Source of the DNA: JBBRHF01 sp038223055
GTDB lineage: Bacteria; Actinomycetota; Actinomycetes; JACCUZ01
DNA length: 11,677 nt
Assembly (NCBI GenBank): GCA_038223055.1
Contig: JBBRHF010000140.1
Location: 1-11,677, forward strand
Direction: 5' to 3'
This document shows, piece after piece, positions 1-6,388 of this stretch. Position numbers and translations under genes: made by a program. The notes beneath the pieces are model-generated. The model ran no database searches. It saw nothing but the letters and a program-made list of their open reading frames with translations, and had not been told where the DNA came from. Each line of letters opens with the position of its first letter. Position 1 is the stretch's first letter.

Positions 1-2068
1 TCCGGGTCGCCCCGGAGCCGGAGCCGGCGCGGGTGCCGGCCGCCCCGGCGCACCCGGAAGCCGCCCCGGCGCCCCGGGAGGTGGCGGCGGCTTCGGCCCG
101 AGTGCCGGCCGCCCCGGTGGCGGAAGTCGTGGCGGCGGTCCACGCCGTGGCGGTACGGCGGGTGCGTTTGGCCGTCCCGGCGGTCCCCCCCGCCGCGGCC
201 GCAAGTCCAAGAAGCAGCGGCGTCAAGAGTTCGACAACATGGACGCCCCGTCGCTGGGCGGCGTGCAGGTCCCGCGCGGTGACGGCACCACCGTCGTTCG
301 CCTGGCCCGCGGCTCGTCGCTGACCGACTTCGCCGACCGCATCGACGCCAACCCGGCGGCGCTGGTCACCGTTCTGTTCCACCTCGGTGAGATGGCCACG
401 GCGACCCAGTCCCTCGATGAGGACACGTTCGGCACGCTCGGCGCCGAGCTCGGCTACGTCGTGCAGATCGTGAGCCCCGAGGACGAGGACCGCGAGCTGC
501 TCGAGTCGTTCGACATCGACTTCTACGACGTCGACGAGGACGAGCGGATCGCCCGACCGCCGGTGGTGACCGTCATGGGTCACGTCGACCACGGCAAGAC
601 CCGCCTGCTCGATGCGATCCGCAAGACCGACGTGATCTCCGGTGAGGCCGGCGGCATCACCCAGGCCATCGGCGCCTACCAGGTCCACACCCAGCACGAG
701 GGCCAGGACCGGGCCATCACCTTCATCGACACCCCGGGCCACGAGGCGTTCACCGCGATGCGTGCCCGCGGCGCCAAGGTCACCGACATCGCGGTGCTCG
801 TGGTGGCGGCCGACGACGGTGTGATGCCCCAGACGATCGAGGCGCTCAACCACGCCCAGGCAGCCGACGTACCCATCGTCGTGGCCGTCAACAAGATCGA
901 CAAAGAGGGCGCCAACCCCGACAAGGTCAAGCAGCAGCTCACGGAGTACCACCTGGTGGCCGAGGAGTACGGCGGCGAGACGATCTTCGTCGAGGTCTCG
1001 GCCAAGCAGGGCATCGGCATCGACAAGCTGCTCGAGTCGATCCTGCTGACCGCCGACGCGGCGCTCGACCTTCGGGCCGTCGCCGATCAGCAGGCCCGTG
1101 GCGTCGCGATCGAGGCCCACCTCGACCGCGGCCGTGGCCCGGTGGCGACGGTGCTGGTGCAGCGCGGCACCCTGCACGTGGGTGATGCGATCGTCGCGGG
1201 CGACGCCTATGGCCGCGTCCGCGCCATGCTCGACGAGCACGGCGACTCCATCCTGGAGGCCGGGCCGTCCCGTCCCGTGCAGGTCCTCGGCTTCACCTCG
1301 GTCCCCGGTGCCGGCGACAAGCTCCTCGTGGCCGACGAGGACCGCATCGCCCGCCAGATCGCCGAGAAGCGCCAGGCCATGGGTCGCAACGCCGCCCTGG
1401 CCAAGGCCCGCAAGCGGGTCTCTCTGGAGGACTGGCTCGAGCGCAGCAAGGTCGACACGCTCAACCTGATCCTCAAGGGTGACGGTTCGGGCTCGGTCGA
1501 GGCGCTCGAGGACGCCCTGCTCAACATCGAGGTCGGCGAGGAGGTCGCGCTGCGGGTCATCGACCGCGGTGTCGGTGCTATCACGCAGAACGACGTCAAC
1601 CTGGCGGTGGCCTCGGATGCGGTCATCATCGGGTTCAACGTCCGCCCCGCCGAGCGGGTCCCCGAGCTGATCGACCGGGAGGGCGTCGACGTTCGCTACT
1701 ACTCGGTCATCTACCAGGCGATCGATGAGGTCGAGGCGGCCCTCAAGGGGATGCTCAAGCCGGAGTACGAGGAGGCCCAACTGGGCACGGCGGAGGTCCG
1801 CGAGGTCTTCCGGTCCTCCAAGTTCGGCAACATCGCCGGCTGCCTCGTGCGCAGCGGCGAGATCCGACGCAACGCCAAGGCGCGCCTCGTCCGAGACGGG
1901 TCGATCGTGGCCGACAACCTCAGTATCGAGTCGCTCAAGCGGTTCAAGGACGACGCGACCGAGGTGCGGGAGGGCTTCGAGTGCGGCATCGGGCTCGGCT
2001 CGTTCAACGACATCAAGCCCGATGACGTAATCGAGACGTTCGAGCTGCGCGAGAAGGCCCGCGCCTAG
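1..2068 (+). CDS. infB: Translation initiation factor IF-2 (5' end outside window)
   Basis: IF2 is the GTPase that brings fMet-tRNA to the 30S subunit and promotes 50S joining. The reading frame is open from base 2, so the gene begins left of the window; the ATG at 239 is an internal Met in the conserved stretch EFDNMDAPSLGG. Bases 2-200 encode a Gly/Pro/Arg-rich linker typical of actinobacterial IF2, ending in a basic RRGRKSKKQRR segment. The GTPase motifs are all present: G1 GHVDHGKT (578-601), switch region GGITQAIGAY, G3 DTPGH (728-742), G4 NKID (890-901) and G5 SAK (998-1006). Domains II, III and IV (the fMet-tRNA binding C2 region) follow to the TAG at 2066-2068. No frameshift or missing motif is seen. 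infB heads the block DUF503-rbfA-truB, as is common. Identification is certain; only the N-terminal length is unknown. Confidence 0.98.
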   Translation, partial: PGRPGAGAGAGAGRPGAPGSRPGAPGGGGGFGPSAGRPGGGSRGGGPRRGGTAGAFGRPGGPPRRGRKSKKQRRQEFDNMDAPSLGGVQVPRGDGTTVVRLARGSSLTDFADRIDANPAALVTVLFHLGEMATATQSLDEDTFGTLGAELGYVVQIVSPEDEDRELLESFDIDFYDVDEDERIARPPVVTVMGHVDHGKTRLLDAIRKTDVISGEAGGITQAIGAYQVHTQHEGQDRAITFIDTPGHEAFTAMRARGAKVTDIAVLVVAADDGVMPQTIEALNHAQAADVPIVVAVNKIDKEGANPDKVKQQLTEYHLVAEEYGGETIFVEVSAKQGIGIDKLLESILLTADAALDLRAVADQQARGVAIEAHLDRGRGPVATVLVQRGTLHVGDAIVAGDAYGRVRAMLDEHGDSILEAGPSRPVQVLGFTSVPGAGDKLLVADEDRIARQIAEKRQAMGRNAALAKARKRVSLEDWLERSKVDTLNLILKGDGSGSVEALEDALLNIEVGEEVALRVIDRGVGAITQNDVNLAVASDAVIIGFNVRPAERVPELIDREGVDVRYYSVIYQAIDEVEAALKGMLKPEYEEAQLGTAEVREVFRSSKFGNIAGCLVRSGEIRRNAKARLVRDGSIVADNLSIESLKRFKDDATEVREGFECGIGLGSFNDIKPDDVIETFELREKARA

Positions 2069-2092
2069 GGCTTTTCTGGGCAGGACTGGCGA

Positions 2093-2123
2093 GGGTGTGG
2101 GGGCGGGTTCCGCCCCCACACCC
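2093..2123 (+). promoter_or_regulatory. Perfect 14-bp hairpin between infB and the DUF503 gene
   Basis: The arm at 2093-2106 (GGGTGTGGGGGCGG) and the arm at 2110-2123 (CCGCCCCCACACCC) are exact reverse complements around a 3-base loop, GTT. No T-run follows, and the Shine-Dalgarno of the next gene begins 5 bases later. It could be a partial terminator or attenuator, an RNA-processing or stability element, or a structure that limits access to the ribosome-binding site. The structure is seen directly; the role is inferred. Confidence 0.7.
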
Positions 2124-2128
2124 GTTTC

Positions 2129-2135
2129 AGGAGGG
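2129..2135 (+). promoter_or_regulatory. Strong Shine-Dalgarno that fixes a TTG start
   Basis: AGGAGGG lies 6 bases before the TTG at 2142. It selects TTG over the upstream in-frame GTG at 2097, which falls inside the hairpin and would add 15 residues unlike the family. Confidence 0.8.
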
Positions 2136-2141
2136 ATCGAG

Positions 2142-2438
2142 TTGTACGTCGGAGCGTTGCGCCTCGACCTGCTACTGGGCGACGTGCACTCACTCAAGGC
2201 CAAGCGGTCCGTGGTGCGCCCCATCGTGGCCGACTTGCGCTCCGCCTTCTCGGTGGCCGCCGCGGAGGCCGGTCACCTGGACCTGCACCGGCGCGCGCTG
2301 ATCGGAGTGGCCGTGGTCGCAACCGACCGGGCGCACTGCCTCGAGGTTCTCGAGGCCTGCGAGCGCCGCGTCGCGGGTCGACCGGAGATCGAGCTGCTGT
2401 CCGCGCGACAGCAGTTCCTGACTGAGGAGGACGAGTAG
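2142..2438 (+). CDS. DUF503 family protein (YlxP-like), small conserved protein of the infB-rbfA cluster
   Basis: This gene encodes 98 residues, the usual size for DUF503 (about 90-100). The N-terminus (YVGALRLDLLLGDVHSLKAK), an R-S-V-V-R-P stretch, the central RALIGVAVVATD strand and the C-terminal V-A-G-R-P-E-I-E-L-L segment match the DUF503/YlxP pattern as I know it. Members sit between infB and rbfA in many Gram-positive bacteria. A role near ribosome assembly is inferred from that context and is not established by the sequence. The TTG start is chosen because it follows AGGAGGG at 6 bases and gives the canonical first residues. The stop at 2436-2438 is 2 bases before the rbfA start, indicating co-transcription. 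The C-terminus is acidic (TEEDE). Confidence 0.88.
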   Translation: MYVGALRLDLLLGDVHSLKAKRSVVRPIVADLRSAFSVAAAEAGHLDLHRRALIGVAVVATDRAHCLEVLEACERRVAGRPEIELLSARQQFLTEEDE

Positions 2439-2440
2439 CC

Positions 2441-2965
2441 GTGGCAGACGCTCCCCGCGCCCGCAAGCTGGCCGACCGGATAAAGGTGGTCGTGGCCGAG
2501 ACCCTCGAGATGAAGGTCAAGGACCCCCGGCTGGGATTCATCACCATCACCGACACCCGGGTGACCAACGACCTGCAGGACGCCACTGTCTTCTACACCG
2601 TGCTCGGCGAGGAGACCTCCCGCGCGGAGACGGCCGCGGCGCTGGAGAGCGCGCGGGGCGTGCTGCGCTCCGAGGTCGGGCGCCAGACCGGCGTACGCCG
2701 CACTCCCTCACTGACCTTCGTCGCCGACGCCATCCCCCAGACGGCCAAGCACATCGAGGAGCTGCTCGAGAAGGTCGCGGCCGAGGACGCCGAACTGCTG
2801 CGGCGAGCGGCCGACTCAACCTACGCCGGCGACCCGGATCCCTACCGCGTGCCGCGCAGCGAGGAAGAGCCCGCCGCCTCTGACATTGACTACTCCGACG
2901 TCGAGCCCGACGCCTCCGACGTTGATGCCTCCGACGCCTCGCCCGTCTCCGACGTCAGGGGGTGA
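2441..2965 (+). CDS. rbfA: 30S ribosome-binding factor RbfA
   Basis: RbfA binds the free 30S subunit and helps late maturation of the 5' end of 16S rRNA. This 174-residue protein has the family core at about residues 1-122: RARKLADRIKVVVAETL, then DPRLGFITIT (28-37), TRVTNDLQDATVFYTV, and the R-T-P-S-L-T-F-V strand (88-94) before the last helix. The start is GTG at 2441, 2 bases after the DUF503 stop, with GAGGAGG at 2424-2430. From about residue 125 there is an acidic low-complexity tail rich in Ser-Asp (SDIDYSDV, DASDVDASDAS) that is not part of the KH-like domain. Its stop TGA overlaps the truB GTG start by 4 bases (2962-2965), so the two are probably translationally coupled. Identification is firm. 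Confidence 0.96.
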   Translation: MADAPRARKLADRIKVVVAETLEMKVKDPRLGFITITDTRVTNDLQDATVFYTVLGEETSRAETAAALESARGVLRSEVGRQTGVRRTPSLTFVADAIPQTAKHIEELLEKVAAEDAELLRRAADSTYAGDPDPYRVPRSEEEPAASDIDYSDVEPDASDVDASDASPVSDVRG

Positions 2966-3978
2966 GCGCGCCTGCCCCGAGCGGCCTGGTGGTGGTCGAC
3001 AAGCCGCCGGTGCTGACGTCGCATGACGTGGTCGCCCGGGTACGCCGGCTGGCCGGCACCCGCCGGGTCGGCCACGCGGGCACCCTTGACCCGATGGCCA
3101 CCGGCGTCCTCGTGCTCGGCGTGGACAGGGCTACCCGGCTGCTCGGACACCTCGCGCTGACCGAGAAGGCCTACGCCGCCACGATCCGGCTCGGGATCAC
3201 GACCGTCACCGACGACGCCCAGGGCGAGGAGGTGGCTCGGGTCGCGACCACGCAGGTCACCGACGCGGCTATCGCGGCTGCGGTGAACGACCTCACCGGC
3301 GACATCGAGCAGGTGCCCTCCTCGGTGAGCGCGATCAAGGTGGACGGCCGGCGGGCCTACAAGCTGGTGCGCTCGGGGGAGCAGGTCGAGCTCGCCTCGC
3401 GGCCGGTCACGGTGACCGCATTTACGATCCAGGCCGTACGACGGGCCGGCGACCGCGACGGCACCGACGGCATCCACCGCAGTGAGAACACCGGCAGCGA
3501 GAACACCGGCAGCGAGAACACCGGCAGCGAGAACACCGGCAGCGAGAACACCGGCAGCGACAACACCGGCGCCAGCGAGATGGCCAGCATCGACCTCGAC
3601 GTCTCGGTCCTCTGCTCCACCGGAACCTACGTGCGGGCGCTGGCCCGCGACCTGGGCGTCGCGCTGGGCGTGGGGGGCCACCTGACGGCGCTGCGCCGGA
3701 CCCGGGTCGGCCCCTACGACCTGACTGTCGCGCGCACGCTGGACCAGCTCGAGGCTGCCTTCGAGGTGATCCCAGCCGCCGCCGCCGCCCGGTCCACGTT
3801 CCCCGCCTGGGACCTCGACGCGACCTCGGCCGACCAACTCGGCCACGGGATCCGGCTTCCGTGGCCCGACTCCCAGCCGGCCGCCGGCCCGGTCGCCGCG
3901 TTCGGCCCGACCGGCGAGCTCGTGGCCCTGATCGAGCAGAGGTCCGGCCGGGCCAAGATCCTCGTCGGCTTCTCGTAG
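2962..3978 (+). CDS. truB: tRNA pseudouridine(55) synthase TruB
   Basis: TruB isomerises U55 to pseudouridine in the T-loop of tRNA. This 338-residue protein begins VVVDKPP, then GHAGTLDPMATGVL holds the catalytic Asp at residue 43. Further family features are KAYAATIRLG, PPS-like VPSSVSAIKVDGRRAYKL (118-135), and STGTYVRALARDLG after residue 217. The C-terminal region (about 280-338) fits the TruB C-terminal domain of actinobacteria. The start is GTG at 2962, within the rbfA stop (GTGA overlap). An insertion at residues 174-203 consists of five SENTG units and one SDNTG, encoded by 15-bp tandem repeats; it separates strands in a place where the family tolerates length variation. The frame stays open and the catalytic core is complete, so the enzyme is probably functional. 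kynU follows immediately. Confidence 0.97.
   Translation: MSAPAPSGLVVVDKPPVLTSHDVVARVRRLAGTRRVGHAGTLDPMATGVLVLGVDRATRLLGHLALTEKAYAATIRLGITTVTDDAQGEEVARVATTQVTDAAIAAAVNDLTGDIEQVPSSVSAIKVDGRRAYKLVRSGEQVELASRPVTVTAFTIQAVRRAGDRDGTDGIHRSENTGSENTGSENTGSENTGSENTGSDNTGASEMASIDLDVSVLCSTGTYVRALARDLGVALGVGGHLTALRRTRVGPYDLTVARTLDQLEAAFEVIPAAAAARSTFPAWDLDATSADQLGHGIRLPWPDSQPAAGPVAAFGPTGELVALIEQRSGRAKILVGFS
3481..3570 (+). repeat. Six tandem 15-bp repeats inside truB
   Basis: The unit AGCGAGAACACCGGC occurs six times without spacers. The first copy has AGT for AGC, and the last has GACAAC for GAGAAC. The four middle copies are identical at the DNA level. The unit is 15 bp and in frame, so copy-number change would add or remove SENTG pentapeptides without breaking truB. 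Identity between copies suggests recent expansion by slippage or unequal exchange. Confidence 0.98.
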
Positions 3979-3979
3979 G

Positions 3980-5272
3980 GTGCTGCGAGTGAACCTCGCC
4001 GGCGCCCGGTCCCGGGCCGAAGAACTGGACTCGGCGGACCCGATCGCGTTCGCCCGCGATCGCTTCCTGCTGCCGAACGGCCCCGGCGCCCCGAACGCCC
4101 CCGACAGTCCAGAAGCCCTCGGTTCGCTGGTCTACCTGGACGGCAATTCGCTGGGTGCGCTGCCCGCGGCCGTGCCCGACGCGGTCGCCGACGCCGTACG
4201 CCGCCAGTGGGGCCAGGACCTGATCACCTCCTGGAACGTGCACGACTGGTGGGACGCACCCCGGCGCGTGGGTGCCCTGCTGGCCCCGCTGATCGGGGCC
4301 GGCCCGGACGAGGTGCTCGTCGCCGACTCGACCTCGGTCAACCTGTTCAAGGTGCTGGTAGCAGCCGCGCGGCTGCGCCCGGATCGTCCGGTGATCGTGG
4401 TCGAGCCGGGCAATTTCCCGGCCGACCTCTACATCGTCGACTCGGTCGCCGACCTGCTCGGCCTGCGGGTGCGCCGGGTCGAACCCTGGAACGTCGCCGA
4501 CGTGCTGACCGAGCGCGTCGCGCTCGCGTGCTTCTCCCACGTCGACTACCGCACCGGCCGGGTGGCCGACATGGCGGCGGTGACCGCGCGGGTCCAGGCT
4601 GCCGGGGCGCTGGCGGTATGGGACCTGTCCCACTCCGCCGGGGCGCTCGACGTCGACGTGCATGGCTGTGGCGTCGACTTCGCGGTCGGCTGCGGCTACA
4701 AGTACCTCAACGGCGGCCCCGGCGCCCCGGCCTACGTCATGGCCGCCGCCCGTCACCACGGCGCCCTGCGCCAGCCGCTCACGGGGTGGACCGGGCACGC
4801 TCGCCCGTTCGCGATGGAGGCCAGCTACGAACCCGGCCCCGGCATCGACAGTTTCCGGGCCGGCACGCCCCCGATGCTGTCGCTGCTGGCGATGGAGGCG
4901 GCGCTCGGGGCCTTCGACGGGCTGGCAATGTCGGACGTGCGCGCGAAGAGCCTCTCGCTGACCGGGCTGTTCTTGGCGCTTGCCGACGAGGTGCTCGAGC
5001 CGCTCGGCTTCACTGTGGTCACCCCGCGCGACGACGGCCGACGCGGCAGCCAGGTGTCGCTGCGCCACCCCTCGGCGTACGGCGTGGTGCAGGCCCTGAT
5101 TGCCCGGGGGGTCGTCGGTGACTTCCGCCGGCCGGACCTCCTGCGCCTCGGCTTCGCCCCGCTCTACCTGCGTCACGTCGATGTCGTGTCCGCAGTGGAG
5201 CGACTGGTCGCCGTGGTCGGGGCCGGGGAGCAGCGCGAGGTGCGTTATGTCGTGGAGAACCCGGTCACCTGA
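3980..5272 (+). CDS. kynU: Kynureninase (PLP-dependent)
   Basis: Kynureninase cleaves L-kynurenine to anthranilate plus L-alanine, or 3-hydroxykynurenine to 3-hydroxyanthranilate plus alanine, in tryptophan catabolism. This 430-residue protein has the family landmarks in order: YLDGNSLGALP (52-62), SWNVHDWWDAPRRVGALLAPLIG, DSTSVNLFK (116-124, phosphate region), EPGNFPADLYI (142-152), WDLSHSAGA (214-222, cofactor Asp215 and His218), GCGYKYLNGGPG (237-248, Lys241 the probable PLP lysine), FRAGTPP, RGSQVSLRHPSA, and GDFRRPDLLRLGFAPLYLRH near the end. Residues 33-50 are a Pro/Ala-rich insertion before YLDGNSLG that I do not expect in the family. GTG 3980 is 1 base after the truB stop; an in-frame GTG at 3989 has AGGG 8 bases upstream and is at least as likely. 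No kynA or kynB lies in the window. Identification is strong. Confidence 0.95.
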   Translation: MLRVNLAGARSRAEELDSADPIAFARDRFLLPNGPGAPNAPDSPEALGSLVYLDGNSLGALPAAVPDAVADAVRRQWGQDLITSWNVHDWWDAPRRVGALLAPLIGAGPDEVLVADSTSVNLFKVLVAAARLRPDRPVIVVEPGNFPADLYIVDSVADLLGLRVRRVEPWNVADVLTERVALACFSHVDYRTGRVADMAAVTARVQAAGALAVWDLSHSAGALDVDVHGCGVDFAVGCGYKYLNGGPGAPAYVMAAARHHGALRQPLTGWTGHARPFAMEASYEPGPGIDSFRAGTPPMLSLLAMEAALGAFDGLAMSDVRAKSLSLTGLFLALADEVLEPLGFTVVTPRDDGRRGSQVSLRHPSAYGVVQALIARGVVGDFRRPDLLRLGFAPLYLRHVDVVSAVERLVAVVGAGEQREVRYVVENPVT

Positions 5273-5285
5273 TTTGCTGATCAGA

Positions 5286-5318
5286 GCACCCAGCAGGGAA
5301 AGACCCCCATGCTGGTGC
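5286..5318 (+). terminator. Candidate hairpin terminator after kynU
   Basis: It lies 13 bases after the kynU stop. GCACC-c-AGC (5286-5294) can pair with GCTGGTGC (5311-5318), giving 8 pairs with one bulged C. Within the loop, GGG (5296-5298) faces CCC (5304-5306) around AAAGA. No T-tract follows, so this would be a non-canonical terminator, as is common in high-GC actinobacteria. Position at the end of the truB-kynU unit supports it; the role is not proven. Confidence 0.35.
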
Positions 5319-5498
5319 AAACCGGAAACATGCGCCAACCACAGGTCCACAGGTCACCTGCCGTAGGTCAGTGCGAGCGCCGCGACGGTCACCCAGCTCG
5401 ATGGCGTGCGGCTCGCTGCACTGGAGTGTCACCGCTCATACGGCGGCCACGGCGAGGATGCGGTCCGCACCTTTGGCGGCCCTGATGATCCGAACCGG

Positions 5499-6098
5499 TC
5501 AGCGCGTTGAGCGCGACGAGCCCCGATGGTCGTTCGACCGGCCCGCGCGCCGCCGCCGATCGCCTCGCGCTACGGACCGTCGTGGCGGAGCCTGGAGCCC
5601 TGCCGCCGCGGGGGACGTGATCACCTCGATGCTGGCGGGGATGCCCACGATCGGGCCGGGCCGCCCGAGGAGGTAACCCTGGCCGTAGCCACAGCCTGCT
5701 GACTGCAGGTCGTTGAGCTGGACGTTGGTTTCGATGCCTTCGCAGATCGTGGCGAGGCGCAGCGTTTCGGCGAGCCGGATGATCGCCTGGAGCACGGCAG
5801 GGTCCTCGGGGCCGGCTTCGGGGGGACTGAGGAAGGTCTGATCGATCTTCACCATGTCCACGGGGAGTCGCCGAAGATAGCTCAACGAGGAGTAGCCGGT
5901 GCCGAAGTCGTCGATGGCGACCCGGATGCCGCAGGATCGCAGTTCACGGAGAGATTCGCGGCTGCGTTCGACGAGCAGCAGCCCTTCGGTGACCTCGATG
6001 ACCAGGTCGCGCGGTTTTAGGCCGTGATCGAGCAGTATCTGTGCGACGGTGGCGGGGAACTCATCGGAGCCAGCTCGAAGATCGTCTCTAGTCGCTCA
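5499..6098 (-). pseudogene. Decayed EAL-domain (c-di-GMP phosphodiesterase) gene, C-terminal part only
   Basis: EAL domains hydrolyse cyclic di-GMP. Read on the minus strand from the stop at 6096-6098, the open frame gives FPATVAQILLDHGL, VIEVTEGLL, VAIDDFGTGYSSLSYLRRLP, VDMVKIDQTFL, AIIRLAETLRL, ICEGIETNVQL and GYGQGYLLGRP. These are the second half of an EAL domain, including the DDFGTGYSS loop, the catalytic-region Lys of VKID and the Glu of EGIET. The first half, with the E-x-L signature and the V-N-x-S strand, is missing: an in-frame TGA at 6096-6098 lies just upstream. The first in-frame start is TTG at 5885, already past DDFGTGYS. After GRP there is a basic unrelated tail to TGA (5499-5501). 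No gene on this strand adjoins it. It is most likely a truncated relic. The rest of the protein could have been lost by deletion plus frameshift. Confidence 0.85.
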
Positions 6099-6183
6099 AG
6101 GCCGTCCACCGATACTCCGTCCTCGTGCCCCGCGCAGGGACCGGTCCTCACGACGTAGATCTATTGCTCCGTATCGGCACAAA

Positions 6184-6228
6184 CGGTCCGTGGAGTGAGC
6201 CCTCACGCCACTCAATCTGAGCGGACCG
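6184..6228. repeat. Inverted repeat upstream of ribF
   Basis: CGGTCCG (6184-6190) and CGGACCG (6222-6228) are exact reverse complements 31 bases apart. Between them GAGTG (6193-6197) can pair with CACTC (6208-6212). It may be a cruciform or operator-like element, or simply chance in GC-rich DNA. Confidence 0.4.
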
Positions 6229-6285
6229 CGGCCCCATGCCTGCCGCCGACCGAGCGGGCGCCGTGGACCGGTGCGAGCCGGTGGC

Positions 6286-6313
6286 TGGCGTCGACCGTAC
6301 CGCCCTCTACGCT
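6286..6313 (+). promoter_or_regulatory. Weak candidate promoter for ribF
   Basis: TACGCT at 6308-6313 fits the actinobacterial -10 pattern TAnnnT. A -35 match is poor (TGGCGT at 6286-6291, spacer 16). The position 76 bases before the ribF start, after the probable end of the kynU transcript, makes a promoter plausible. Confidence 0.22.
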
Positions 6314-6330
6314 GGGCGCCGGTCGGTCCC

Positions 6331-6373
6331 GGAAGTCCACGTCCCGGAAGTCCACGTCCCGGAAGTCCACGTC
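6331..6373 (+). repeat. Three tandem 15-bp repeats in the ribF leader
   Basis: GGAAGTCCACGTCCC at 6331-6345 and 6346-6360 is followed by a third copy, complete for 13 bases (6361-6373), which runs into the ribF Shine-Dalgarno. The core GTCCACG of each unit also occurs between the Shine-Dalgarno and the start (GGAGGGTCCACGGTG, 6377-6391), so the units look like degenerate duplications of the translation-initiation segment. Confidence 0.95.
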
Positions 6374-6382
6374 GGAGGAGGG
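6374..6382 (+). promoter_or_regulatory. Shine-Dalgarno of ribF
   Basis: GGAGGAGGG lies 6 bases before GTG 6389. It is the strongest ribosome-binding site in the area and supports GTG 6389 over the ATG at 6236. Confidence 0.8.
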
Positions 6383-6388
6383 TCCACG

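Larger units (their letters stand above)
6099..6330. other. Non-coding stretch between EAL relic and ribF leader repeats
   Basis: There is no convincing gene here. A second minus-strand frame reading V-S-V-D-G-L-E-R-L-E from 6115 has a faint likeness to the V-N-x-S-x-x-Q-L strand that precedes the surviving EAL segment, so part may be frameshifted relic. A 10-bp palindrome GGACCGGTCC sits at 6138-6147. An in-frame ATG at 6236 could extend ribF but is not favoured. Confidence 0.5.

Noticed and set aside
2097..2141. Upstream GTG start for the DUF503 gene
   Set aside because: It lies within the 14-bp hairpin, lacks a ribosome-binding site and adds residues unlike the family. TTG 2142 fits better.
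3481..3570. Tandem repeats considered as a CRISPR array
   Set aside because: The units are contiguous 15-mers with no spacers and lie within a coding frame.
2890..3846. A 318-codon minus-strand frame over rbfA and truB
   Set aside because: It is a shadow frame with Gly/Val/Ala repeats produced by the truB minisatellite on the opposite strand.
3422..5350. A 642-codon open frame on the minus strand across truB and kynU
   Set aside because: It is a shadow of two well-identified genes and includes the antisense of the SENTG repeats. No family features are seen.
5371..5676. A 101-codon + strand frame in the kynU-ribF gap
   Set aside because: It is Arg/Ser/Ala-rich with no domain and overlaps the end of the EAL relic, whose frame is recognisable.
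6236..6388. N-terminal extension of ribF from ATG 6236
   Set aside because: It would encode the tandem repeats as unconserved VPEVH peptides. GTG 6389 has a far better ribosome-binding site and the canonical N-terminus.
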